Assembly (NCBI GenBank): GCA_022511355.1
Contig: JAFLRS010000084.1
Coordinates: 1 to 7,219 of the forward strand
Reading direction: 5' to 3'
Length of the DNA stretch: 7,219 bases
Source of the DNA: Alistipes sp.
Lineage (GTDB): Bacteria > Bacteroidota > Bacteroidia > Bacteroidales > Rikenellaceae
This document shows, piece by piece, positions 1-6,081 of the stretch (its first letter is position 1; each line of letters starts with the position of its first letter). The notes beneath the pieces are model-generated. The model had not been told where the DNA came from, searched no databases, and was given only the letters and a program-made list of their open reading frames with translations. Both the position numbers and the translations under genes were made by a program.

Positions 1-39
1 CACGCCCTTATCCGAAAATTTCGCAGTGCGGATTTATTG

Positions 40-63
40 TAACGCCGTTGGCGTTAATTTTTG
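40..63 (+). terminator. Intrinsic terminator of an upstream gene outside the window
   Basis: A perfect 7-bp stem, TAACGCC (40-46) with GGCGTTA (50-56), closes a GTT triloop and is followed by ATTTTTG. This is the form of a rho-independent terminator on the + strand, so it probably ends transcription coming from the left. A weaker stem, ATCCG (10-14) with CGGAT (29-33), lies just before it. No protein gene can be seen to the left within the window. Confidence 0.55.
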
Positions 64-67
64 AGTA

Positions 68-202
68 TGTCATCCCGAGCGTAGCCGAGGGATCTGTTAG
101 AATATACGCGGTTATGGTGCGTAACGCGAATTGGTTTCTGGTAGCTCTATGGCAACAGATCTTTCGACTGCACTCACTACGTTCGTTCCGCTCAAGATGA
201 CA
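68..202. repeat. Long imperfect inverted repeat, REP/MITE-like intergenic element
   Basis: The left arm (68-98) begins TGTCATCCCGAGCG and ends GGGATCTGTT. The right arm (153-202), read on the minus strand, begins TGTCATCTTGAGCG and ends AAAGATCTGTTG. The arms match at both ends, while the right arm carries an extra segment of about 17 bases in its middle. The spacer (about 99-152) shows no gene. Repeats of this GTCATC...GATCT type are common between genes in many Bacteroidota genomes. Open frames read across it give low-complexity peptides and are not genes. No transposase is present, so any movement would have to be driven from elsewhere. Confidence 0.7.
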
Positions 203-255
203 TGAGGAGGGGACGCTTTTTAGACAAAACGTAAAGGTTCGGGATAGCACCTTCA

Positions 256-282
256 AAGTCCCCCTTTGTTAAAGGGGGATTT
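256..282. repeat. Palindromic hairpin repeat of the CCCCCTTT/AAAGGGGG type
   Basis: TCCCCCTTT (259-267) pairs perfectly with AAAGGGGGA (271-279) around a GTT loop. The stem extends to 256-282 with one G-T pair. Repeats with this core recur in intergenic DNA of many bacteria, including Bacteroidota. There is no T-tract after the + strand stem, so it does not look like a terminator in that direction. It is the first of three hairpins in a row before slyD. Confidence 0.6.
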
Positions 283-290
283 AGGAGGAA

Positions 291-391
291 TGTAAATATG
301 AAAAAAGGAATTTTTTCCCTCACTTTGCGGAAGTGAGGGAATGTGAATATAAAAAGGAATATATTCCCCCTCACTTTTGCAAAGTGAGGGG
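291..391. repeat. Two tandem imperfect 50-bp units, each ending in a hairpin
   Basis: Unit 1 (291-340) and unit 2 (342-391) are direct repeats with a 51-base period. Each begins TGTxAATAT, continues with an A-run and GGAAT, and ends in a hairpin. In unit 1, TTCCCTCACTT (315-325) pairs with AAGTGAGGGAA (331-341). In unit 2, CCCCTCACTTT (367-377) pairs with AAAGTGAGGGG (381-391). Both stems are 11 bp. The units differ at several positions but keep their stems, which may mean that the RNA or DNA fold is retained. Two units with no unique spacers do not make a CRISPR array. Confidence 0.65.
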
Positions 392-428
392 TATCATGGT
401 GCATTAAGGTAGATAATTGCGGGAGAGC

Positions 429-459
429 TTTCAGTATTGAAAAAAAATCACTATCTTTG
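429..459 (+). promoter_or_regulatory. Bacteroidota-type promoter of slyD
   Basis: The -7 box TATCTTTG (452-459) fits the TAnnTTTG consensus fully. A -33 element with three of four bases, TTTC (429-432), lies 19 bases upstream. Transcription should start near 464-467, giving a leader of about 46 nt. The box lies inside the possible upstream extension of the slyD frame (TTG at 437), which argues that translation begins at the ATG at 512. Confidence 0.65.
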
Positions 460-511
460 TTTGCCGTTTGAGCGGCGGAAAGAAAAACTTAAAAAAGTCG
501 ATACATATATT

Positions 512-1060
512 ATGAAAGCGGAACTTAACAAGATGGTGGCGGTCGATTACGTACTGACCGTAGACGGAGCGGTAGCCGACCGTTCGCAGCCGGGACATCC
601 TTTGGAATTCATATTCGGAGCGGGGATGCTTTTGCCGAAGTTCGAGGTTGCAATCGAGGGTAAGGAGCCTGGCGAGAAGGTTGCATTTACGCTTGCTCCG
701 GCCGACGGATACGGCGAATTCGACCCGCAGGCCGTAGTGGAGTTGCCCAAGAGCGTCTTCATGATGGACGGCAAGGTGGCCGAAGATATACTTTTCCCGG
801 GGAGTCAGATTCCCATGGCCGATGCGAGCGGCAATCGTCTGTTGGGCGTGGTTCGCGAGGTTGGTGCCGACAGCGTGAAGATGGATTTCAACCATCCGAT
901 GGCGGGCAAGACTCTCAATTTCGAGGTGGAGGTGGTTTCGGTGCGCGACGTGACTCCCGAGGATTTGGCTCCGAAGGGCGGCTGCGGCTGCGGATGCCAC
1001 GAGTGCGGCGACGACTGTCACTCTCACGACGAGGGTTGCGGCTGCGACCATTGCAGTTAG
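512..1060 (+). CDS. slyD: SlyD-type FKBP peptidyl-prolyl cis-trans isomerase with metal-binding tail
   Basis: Cytoplasmic prolyl isomerase and chaperone of the SlyD branch of FKBPs; in other bacteria SlyD also supplies nickel to hydrogenase and urease maturation. The 182-residue protein has no signal peptide. Its N-terminal FKBP half contains VDYVLTVDGAV (11-21), FIFGAGMLLPKFE (33-45) and ADGYGEFD (64-71). An insert-in-flap chaperone domain follows (about 72-128), then the chain returns to the FKBP fold at NHPMAGKTLNFEVEV (128-142). The tail (157-182) is rich in metal ligands: Cys 158, 160, 162, 165, 169, 176, 178 and 181 and His 163, 170, 172 and 180, as in E. coli SlyD but more Cys-rich. 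The ATG at 512 is preferred because the frame's TTG at 437 lies upstream of the expected transcription start. It has its own promoter, and a possible weak terminator overlaps its stop. The family call is secure; the metal carried is unknown. Confidence 0.93.
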   Translation: MKAELNKMVAVDYVLTVDGAVADRSQPGHPLEFIFGAGMLLPKFEVAIEGKEPGEKVAFTLAPADGYGEFDPQAVVELPKSVFMMDGKVAEDILFPGSQIPMADASGNRLLGVVREVGADSVKMDFNHPMAGKTLNFEVEVVSVRDVTPEDLAPKGGCGCGCHECGDDCHSHDEGCGCDHCS

Positions 1061-1075
1061 AAGAGCTGATTTTTT
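1054..1075 (+). terminator. Possible weak intrinsic terminator after slyD
   Basis: CAGTT (1054-1058) can pair with AGCTG (1064-1068), including one G-T pair, around a 5-base loop. It is followed by A and six Ts (1070-1075). The stem is short and starts inside the last slyD codons, so termination may be partial and let some transcripts continue into the kinase gene. Confidence 0.35.
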
Positions 1076-1081
1076 ATTCCA

Positions 1082-1112
1082 AGGTCATGCTTTTGGCATA
1101 AAGGTATGACCT
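1082..1112. repeat. Inverted repeat between slyD and the kinase gene, possible operator
   Basis: AGGTCAT (1082-1088) and ATGACCT (1106-1112) are perfect inverted arms 17 bases apart. A nested shorter hairpin pairs ATGC (1087-1090) with GCAT (1096-1099). No T-tract follows, so it is not a typical terminator. Its place inside a possible promoter region upstream of the kinase gene would suit a regulator site or an RNA hairpin. No regulator can be named from the sequence. Confidence 0.35.
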
Positions 1113-1122
1113 GAACGGTTTG
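1092..1122 (+). promoter_or_regulatory. Weak candidate promoter of the WG-repeat kinase gene
   Basis: A full -33 element TTTG (1092-1095) is followed after 19 bases by ACGGTTTG (1115-1122). This keeps the TTTG half of the TAnnTTTG box but lacks its TA. If used, transcription would start near 1128-1130, after the upstream starts of the next frame (1120, 1126), and would leave a leader of about 45 nt before the ATG at 1174, much like slyD. The evidence is weak. Confidence 0.3.
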
Positions 1123-1173
1123 TTTATGCTTGTGACCGTTTTGAAATATGTGGAGATTATCGCGCATTCGCGG

Positions 1174-2283
1174 ATGTTCACGAGGAGCTTGGGCGCTATC
1201 GACGTGTTTACCGACGCGGCGATGCGCCCTGTGTTTATAGCGGGCAGCCGTTCGGTGGTTTTCAAGATTCGTCACGGAGGCCGGGCCATGATGCTGAAGT
1301 GCTACACCTCTCCGAAGCCCAATATCCGTCGCATTTACGGTGAGAGGTGTCTGCGCGAGGAGTTGTTCATACCCGAGGGGACGGATTCGGGCCGATGGGC
1401 GGATGTGGTGTTGTGCGACTGGATTGAGGGTCGCACTTTGCGTTGTGCGGTGGCCGAGGCTGCGGGTGACGGCGAGGCTTTGGGTCGTCTTGCGCGCGAA
1501 TTCGACCGTTTTGCTTCGGAGTTGCTCGGGGCGGAGTGGACGCACGGCGATTTGAAGCCCGACAATATAATAGTGGATTGCGGTGGAGCGATGCACGCCA
1601 TCGATTTCGATGCGGTATACCGTCCCGATTTGGCCGATTTGCGCAGCGATGAGGCGGGCACTGCGGCGTTTCAGCATCCGCTGCGGACGGCCGAACTCTA
1701 CGACGATTCGATGGATGATTATCCGGCGGCGCTTATTTCGTCGGCTCTTCATGCGCTGGCTGCCGACCCGACGCTGGGCGGACGTTACGACACCGATGAA
1801 ATCATGTTGTTTCTTCCGCGCGAGGTTTGCGAGGGTCGTTCGGCGGCTTTCGATGAGGTTGCCGAATTGTTTTCTGCTCGCGGCATGGCGGCCTCCTACC
1901 GCATATTGATGATGCTGCGTTCACCTTCACCGCGTCTGGAGGGTCTGCGCGAACTGCTCGAATGGAGCCCCGACGATGCCGAAGCGTGCGAAACGCCTCC
2001 TGCACTGGCTTGCCGCGACGGTCTGTGGGGATATGAGCGCGGCGGTCGTTTCGTGATTCCGCCGATGTTCGACGACGGATTCGAATTCAGCGAGGGTCTG
2101 GCGGCCGTGAGGACGGGTCGTTCGTGGCATTTCATCACGACGTCGGGCCGCACGGTCATGAATCTGGGCGAGTGCGATGCGGTAAAGCCCTTTTCGAACG
2201 GCACGGCGGTAATAATGCGCGGCGGGAGCCGCGTGGAGGTAGATAAAACCGAAGCGGCGAATTACCCCCCCCCGATGCTTTAG
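1174..2283 (+). CDS. Serine/threonine protein kinase-like protein with C-terminal WG repeats
   Basis: Probably a cytoplasmic protein kinase; its substrate is unknown. Residues are numbered from the ATG at 1174 (369 aa). A degenerate glycine loop, AGSRSVVFKI (23-32), is followed by the likely ATP-binding Lys42 in AMMLKCY and acidic candidates for helix C near 62-63. The catalytic loop HGDLKPDN (124-131) keeps Asp126, Lys128 and Asn131. The metal-binding motif is IDFD (143-146), DFD rather than DFG, and GTAAF (162-166) recalls the GT..Y stretch of eukaryotic-type kinases. HGD in place of HRD is also usual in aminoglycoside-phosphotransferase-like kinases, so a small-molecule substrate is possible. 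From about 283, WGYERGGRFVIPP and a second, weaker unit (about 318-357) are WG repeats, thought to act in binding. No membrane segment is seen. ATG 1126 and TTG 1120 in the same frame are other possible starts. A nine-C run lies five codons before the stop. Confidence 0.75.
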   Translation: MFTRSLGAIDVFTDAAMRPVFIAGSRSVVFKIRHGGRAMMLKCYTSPKPNIRRIYGERCLREELFIPEGTDSGRWADVVLCDWIEGRTLRCAVAEAAGDGEALGRLAREFDRFASELLGAEWTHGDLKPDNIIVDCGGAMHAIDFDAVYRPDLADLRSDEAGTAAFQHPLRTAELYDDSMDDYPAALISSALHALAADPTLGGRYDTDEIMLFLPREVCEGRSAAFDEVAELFSARGMAASYRILMMLRSPSPRLEGLRELLEWSPDDAEACETPPALACRDGLWGYERGGRFVIPPMFDDGFEFSEGLAAVRTGRSWHFITTSGRTVMNLGECDAVKPFSNGTAVIMRGGSRVEVDKTEAANYPPPML

Positions 2284-2308
2284 CGTCGAAATATGAGCCT
2301 CCTAAACG

Positions 2309-2338
2309 CTTGAAAATGCAAATAATTGGTTATCTTTG
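2309..2338 (+). promoter_or_regulatory. Bacteroidota-type promoter of the VWA gene and downstream genes
   Basis: The -7 box TATCTTTG (2331-2338) matches the consensus fully, and CTTG (2309-2312) is a three-of-four -33 element 18 bases upstream. Transcription should start near 2344, giving a leader of about 27 nt before the ATG at 2371. As no other full -7 box is seen before the end of the methyltransferase gene, this promoter probably serves 2371-6821. Confidence 0.6.
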
Positions 2339-2370
2339 CGAAGATAAAAGCAAATATCGAAATCTCAAAA

Positions 2371-3240
2371 ATGTATACGCAGGAGATAACGTGCAAACAT
2401 CGGACGGCATTCGTGATAGCCGTCGATCAATCGCTGTCGATGCGCGAGAGCTTGGTTACGGAGTGCGGCCATATGCTGTCGAAGGGTGATGTGGTGACCT
2501 ATGCCGTGAACCGCATAATTTCGGAGATGATGGCCCGGGCCACGCGCGAAGGCAAGGTTCGCGACTATTACGACATTGCGGTTATGGGTTATTCGAGCCG
2601 CGGCGTGGAGTCGCTGCTGGGCGGTGTGCGCAAACTGATTTCGATATCGGAGCTTTCGGACCGCCGGCCCGAAAAGCGTTCTTTTGCCGTGAATCACCGC
2701 ACGGCCGAAGGGGGTTCGGCGGTGATGAACTATTCGTTCGATATGTGGATAGAGCCGAGTTTCGACGGTTCGACTCCCATGTATGAGGCGTTGTCGGAGA
2801 TTCGCGATTTGGTGGGCGAATGGTGTGCCGAGGAGCGCAATGCCGGGAGTTTTCCGCCGGTGGTGATAAACATCACCGACGGCGAGGTTTCGGATGCCGA
2901 CTGCGACGAACTGCGCACCATGGCCGACGGCATAAAGTCGCTGCGCACCGATGACGGCAATGTGCTGCTGATGAATATACATATCACGGCGGCTGCCGGA
3001 GTGCCGCATCTGCTTTTTCCCACCGAGGAAGAGGTTTTGTCCGAGGACAACCGCTATGCGCGTCTGCTGGCCGACTGTTCGAGCGTCATGCCCGAACCCT
3101 TCGCCGAACTGATTCGCGATTCGCGCGGCGACAGTCGGGGTTCGCGGCGCAACTATCTGGCCATGGGCTACAACTCTTCGGCCGAGGAGTTGTTCGTAAT
3201 GTTGAACATAGGCTCCCGCAGCGTAAACGGTGCCCGATGA
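2371..3240 (+). CDS. VWA (von Willebrand factor A) domain protein, TerY-like
   Basis: Likely a cytoplasmic metal-dependent scaffold protein: VWA domains bind partners through a Mg2+ or Mn2+ ion at the MIDAS site. In this 289-residue protein all MIDAS parts are visible: DQSLS (19-23, the DxSxS motif) after the strand AFVIAV, Thr135 in GSTPM, and Asp170 in VVINITDGE. The domain fills most of the chain (about 11-245), with long insertions around 75-125. No signal peptide or membrane segment is seen, unlike VWA proteins of the BatA/BatB type. The ATG at 2371 is chosen because the TTG at 2326 in the same frame lies before the promoter box. The stop overlaps the next start as ATGA, so the two are translationally coupled. 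Flanking kinase-like genes recall TerY VWA proteins that occur with a kinase and a PP2C phosphatase; no phosphatase is in the window. The domain call is firm, the role is not. Confidence 0.82.
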   Translation: MYTQEITCKHRTAFVIAVDQSLSMRESLVTECGHMLSKGDVVTYAVNRIISEMMARATREGKVRDYYDIAVMGYSSRGVESLLGGVRKLISISELSDRRPEKRSFAVNHRTAEGGSAVMNYSFDMWIEPSFDGSTPMYEALSEIRDLVGEWCAEERNAGSFPPVVINITDGEVSDADCDELRTMADGIKSLRTDDGNVLLMNIHITAAAGVPHLLFPTEEEVLSEDNRYARLLADCSSVMPEPFAELIRDSRGDSRGSRRNYLAMGYNSSAEELFVMLNIGSRSVNGAR

Positions 3241-4217
3241 TGAGGATTCCGCCCATAAACGACTTTGCCGATGCTTTGGCTTCGGGCGGTTTCGAACGTT
3301 TCGCCACGCTTCGCGGATTCGGTGTCGTCTGCCGCGACGGGCGTCCTGCGATAAGCCGCACGTCGCTCTTTGCCGAGGCCCGCATCGTGAGCGAGGGTGC
3401 CCTGTGGCTGTTGTGTCTGCCCGTCCGCCACGATTCGATGAAGATAATTTCGCCCGCACTGCATCTGTTGCGTCGGCTCTCGAGCTGCGCTTTTACCGAA
3501 TATCGGGTTCTGCACGACGAGTTTCTCTTCACCGATGCCCGCGGAACGAAATGCCGATGCGATTTGCTGCTGCACCGTATGCCCGAAGGCCAAACCCTCG
3601 ACAAAGCCGTATGGGAGGTTGAGACGGGTCGTCTGCGTGCGGCCTTGGAGCTTCTGCGCAACGAGTTCCGTGCGGCGGGAGTGCATCACCGCAACCTCAA
3701 ACCCTCGAATGTGATATGGTGCAGCGACGAACGTATGCGCACCGTGCGGTACCACTATCTGGCGGCCGATGAGGGCGGTCATGCCGCCGACCGCGAATTC
3801 GATGCCGTAGCCGGATTCATCGACTCCTTCCCCGAAATGGTCGGCAAAGACGAAGCGGTGCCTCCGCGACCCTATGAATGCCTCTCGCCGGCGGGCTTCG
3901 ACAGGGTATGGCCTTTGCGGGATATGATGTGCATGGTCAGCCGCGGGAATCTTTACGGATATATCGACTGCGACGGCCGCACGGTCATCGAACCGCAATT
4001 CACCTATGCCGAGGATTTCTGCGAAAACAGAGCCGTGGTGGAGGTCGAACGCGGACGCATGGGCGTGATAGACCGTTTCGGAAACTATGTGCTGCCGCCC
4101 GAATACGAGATGATAGGATGGCTCGATGACGGTTGTTTCGATGTTCGCCTCGGCGACCGCCGCGGAGTCTTCGGTTATATGGGCGAGGTGGTGGTTCCGC
4201 TCGAAAAAAAGAGATAA
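3237..4217 (+). CDS. Kinase-like protein (probable pseudokinase) with C-terminal WG repeats
   Basis: A 326-residue protein of the same design as the first kinase-like gene, but apparently without catalytic activity. The catalytic loop reads HHRNLKPSN (150-158): the HRD Asp is Asn153, while Lys155 and Asn158 remain. No DFG-like motif follows; the expected place reads VRYHYLAADE (170-179). No clear glycine loop is seen. The C-terminal part holds WG repeats: GYIDCDGRTVIEPQF (241-255), GVIDRFGNYVLPPEY (276-290) and a partial third unit, GVFGYMGEVVVPL (310-322). The start is ATG 3237, in an ATGA overlap with the VWA gene; ATG 3240 is equally possible. Only four bases separate its stop from trxB. 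It may be a binding or regulatory partner of the VWA protein or of the first kinase. Some HRN-type kinases elsewhere keep weak activity, so loss of activity is inferred. Confidence 0.72.
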   Translation: MMRIPPINDFADALASGGFERFATLRGFGVVCRDGRPAISRTSLFAEARIVSEGALWLLCLPVRHDSMKIISPALHLLRRLSSCAFTEYRVLHDEFLFTDARGTKCRCDLLLHRMPEGQTLDKAVWEVETGRLRAALELLRNEFRAAGVHHRNLKPSNVIWCSDERMRTVRYHYLAADEGGHAADREFDAVAGFIDSFPEMVGKDEAVPPRPYECLSPAGFDRVWPLRDMMCMVSRGNLYGYIDCDGRTVIEPQFTYAEDFCENRAVVEVERGRMGVIDRFGNYVLPPEYEMIGWLDDGCFDVRLGDRRGVFGYMGEVVVPLEKKR

Positions 4218-4221
4218 TTCA

Positions 4222-5163
4222 ATGCAAAACAAAGATATGGAAAAGGTAAAATGTTTGATAATCGGCGGCGGTCCTGCGGGATTTACGGCTGCCATCTACA
4301 CGTCGCGTGCGGCATTGTCGCCCGTGCTTTACGAGGGTATGGAACCGGGCGGTCAGCTCACCACGACCACCACTATCGAAAACTTCCCGGGCTATCCCGA
4401 AGGCGTGGACGGTCCGGCCATGATGGAGGATTTGCGCAGTCAGGCGCGTCGTTTGGGGGCGGACATCCGCGCAGGCATCATCACCGGGGCCGATTTGTCG
4501 TCGCGTCCGTTCCGGTTCACGGTGGACGGCGGAGGCGAAATCGAAGCCGAAGCCGTGATTGTGGCTACGGGAGCTTCGGCCAAATATCTGGGTCTGCCTT
4601 CGGAGCTTAAATACCGCGGCATGGGCGTGAGTGCCTGCGCCACCTGCGACGGATTTTTCTATCGTCGTCAGGATGTGGCGGTCGTGGGCGGCGGAGATAC
4701 GGCCTGCGAAGAGGCCACCTATCTGGCTTCGATATGCCGCAAGGTCTACATGATTGTGCGCAAACCCTTTATGCGTGCTTCGCAGGCCATGCAGGAGCGC
4801 GTGTCGGCAACCGAAAACATCGAAGTGCTTTACGGCTTCAATACCGAAGAGGTGTTGGGCGACGAGGACGGCGTGACGGGCGTCAGGGTGGTTTCGACCG
4901 ACGGAGAACGACGCACGCTCGACATTTCGGGCTTCTTCCTCGCCATCGGACACCATCCCAACACGGAGTTGTTCGCGGGTCAGCTCGAACTCGATGCCGA
5001 AGGCTATATCAAGGTCGAGGCGGGCACTTCGCGCACCAACATCGAAGGTGTATTCGCTGCCGGCGACGTCAAGGACCCCCACTATCGTCAGGCCATTACG
5101 GCGGCAGGTTCGGGCTGCATCGCCGCCATCGACTGCGAACGCTTTCTGCATTCGTCGAAGTAG
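4222..5163 (+). CDS. trxB: Thioredoxin-disulfide reductase (NADPH)
   Basis: Cytoplasmic flavoenzyme that passes electrons from NADPH through FAD and a disulfide to thioredoxin. The 313-residue length is typical of the low-molecular-weight bacterial form. Visible motifs are the FAD-binding GGGPAG (15-20), the substrate-side EPGGQLTTTT (41-50) and ENFPGYP (53-59), the redox-active CATC (139-142) followed by DGFFY, the NADPH-binding GGGDTACEEA (156-165), and the second FAD motif, GVFAAGDV (276-283), followed by a conserved RQAITAAGSG (289-298). Nothing is missing. The ATG at 4222 is taken as the start; ATG 4237 is also possible and would still leave the FAD motif whole. It lies four bases after the pseudokinase gene and six before rnz, so it is co-transcribed with both. 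Alkyl hydroperoxide reductase AhpF shares this fold, but the N-terminal domain of AhpF is absent. Confidence 0.95.
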   Translation: MQNKDMEKVKCLIIGGGPAGFTAAIYTSRAALSPVLYEGMEPGGQLTTTTTIENFPGYPEGVDGPAMMEDLRSQARRLGADIRAGIITGADLSSRPFRFTVDGGGEIEAEAVIVATGASAKYLGLPSELKYRGMGVSACATCDGFFYRRQDVAVVGGGDTACEEATYLASICRKVYMIVRKPFMRASQAMQERVSATENIEVLYGFNTEEVLGDEDGVTGVRVVSTDGERRTLDISGFFLAIGHHPNTELFAGQLELDAEGYIKVEAGTSRTNIEGVFAAGDVKDPHYRQAITAAGSGCIAAIDCERFLHSSK

Positions 5164-5169
5164 CGCATC

Positions 5170-6081
5170 ATGATGAAGGTCACCATATTGGGCTCTTCAT
5201 CGGCCAAACCGTCGGCCGAACTGCATCCCTCGGCGCAGATAGTCAATATCGACGAGCAGTATTTTCTGGTCGATGCCGGCGAGGGTGTGCAGCAGCAGAT
5301 GTTCCGATGTGGAATCAATCCTCTGAAACTGAGAGGCATATTCATTTCGCATCTGCACGGCGACCATGTATTCGGACTCTTTCCTCTGCTCTCGACTCTC
5401 GGACTCTACGGCCGTGTGATGCCGCTGCGGATATTCGCTCCGCAACCCTTCGGCGAGATTCTGCAGGGATTCCTGCACTACTTCGAGAGCCGTTTGGGTT
5501 ACGAAATCGAATGGACCGAAGTCGATACCACGGCTCATGTTCCGATTTTCGAATCGAAGTGTTTCGAGGTGTGGAGTCTGCCTTTGCGCCATTCGCTGCG
5601 GGCGTCGGGATTTCTGTTCAGGGAGAAGCCGGCGGCGCTCAATGTGGACAAATTCAAAATCGAACGCTACGGATTGAATATCTGTCAGATAGTGGCCGCC
5701 AAACGCGGTGAGGACGTGATTCTCGACGACGGAACGGTCATACCCAATTCGGAACTTACGTATATTCCCCGTCGTGCGGTGTCGTATGCGTACTGTTCCG
5801 ACACGAGTTTTTCGGCGAAGCTGGCCGAGCGGGTGCGGGGTGTGGATATGCTTTATCACGAGGCCACCTATGCTGAGGATTCGCGTTCGGTGGCGGCCGA
5901 GAGGGGTCATTCCACGGCGTCGCAGGCTGCGGAGGTTGCGCGTCGTGCGGGTGCGGGCCGTTTGCTTATAGGTCATTTTTCATCGCGCTACAAGGAGCCG
6001 CAGATACTTTTGCAGGAGGCGAGGGCGGTCTTTGCGGAGACCGAAATCGCGGTCGAGGGGCGCACATACGAAATAAAGTGA
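5170..6081 (+). CDS. rnz: Ribonuclease Z (tRNA 3'-processing endonuclease)
   Basis: Zinc-dependent endonuclease of the metallo-beta-lactamase fold that cuts tRNA precursors after the discriminator base to give mature 3' ends. The 303-residue length fits the short bacterial form (RNase Z/ElaC). The metal-binding motif HLHGDH (61-66) is intact. The other expected ligands are His141 in PLRHS, Asp211 in YCSDT and His269 in IGHFSSRY. HEATY (230-234) and GHSTASQAAEVA (246-257) are further marks of the family. A flexible-arm region, which holds the tRNA, lies around 150-185. The frame begins with two ATG codons (5170, 5173); the second would give MKVTILGSS, the usual N-terminus. It is six bases after trxB, and its TGA overlaps the ATG of the next gene by one base, so translation is coupled with another RNA enzyme. 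Confidence 0.95.
   Translation: MMKVTILGSSSAKPSAELHPSAQIVNIDEQYFLVDAGEGVQQQMFRCGINPLKLRGIFISHLHGDHVFGLFPLLSTLGLYGRVMPLRIFAPQPFGEILQGFLHYFESRLGYEIEWTEVDTTAHVPIFESKCFEVWSLPLRHSLRASGFLFREKPAALNVDKFKIERYGLNICQIVAAKRGEDVILDDGTVIPNSELTYIPRRAVSYAYCSDTSFSAKLAERVRGVDMLYHEATYAEDSRSVAAERGHSTASQAAEVARRAGAGRLLIGHFSSRYKEPQILLQEARAVFAETEIAVEGRTYEIK

Noticed and set aside
283..336. Small gene after AGGAGG (ATG 298, 12 codons)
   Set aside because: The frame lies inside the hairpin repeat, codes MKKGIFSLTLRK, and Shine-Dalgarno sequences are not usual in this phylum.
291..391. CRISPR array
   Set aside because: There are only two units, contiguous, with no unique spacers and no cas genes nearby.
8..404. Minus-strand open frames of 82 and 70 codons before slyD
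   Set aside because: They run through palindromic repeats; their peptides are translations of repeat DNA, with no promoter or family motif.
431..1051. Minus-strand frame of 206 codons opposite slyD
   Set aside because: It is rich in His, Arg and Leu without motifs, as expected from the reverse of GC-rich coding DNA, and slyD on the + strand is certain.
2365..4295. Long minus-strand frames (364 and 375 codons) opposite the VWA and pseudokinase genes
   Set aside because: The + strand genes have clear domains and coupled starts; the reverse frames show no recognisable domain and overlap each other.
4734..5711. Plus-strand frame of 325 codons across the trxB/rnz junction
   Set aside because: It crosses two certain genes in another frame and gives an Arg- and His-rich sequence without motifs.
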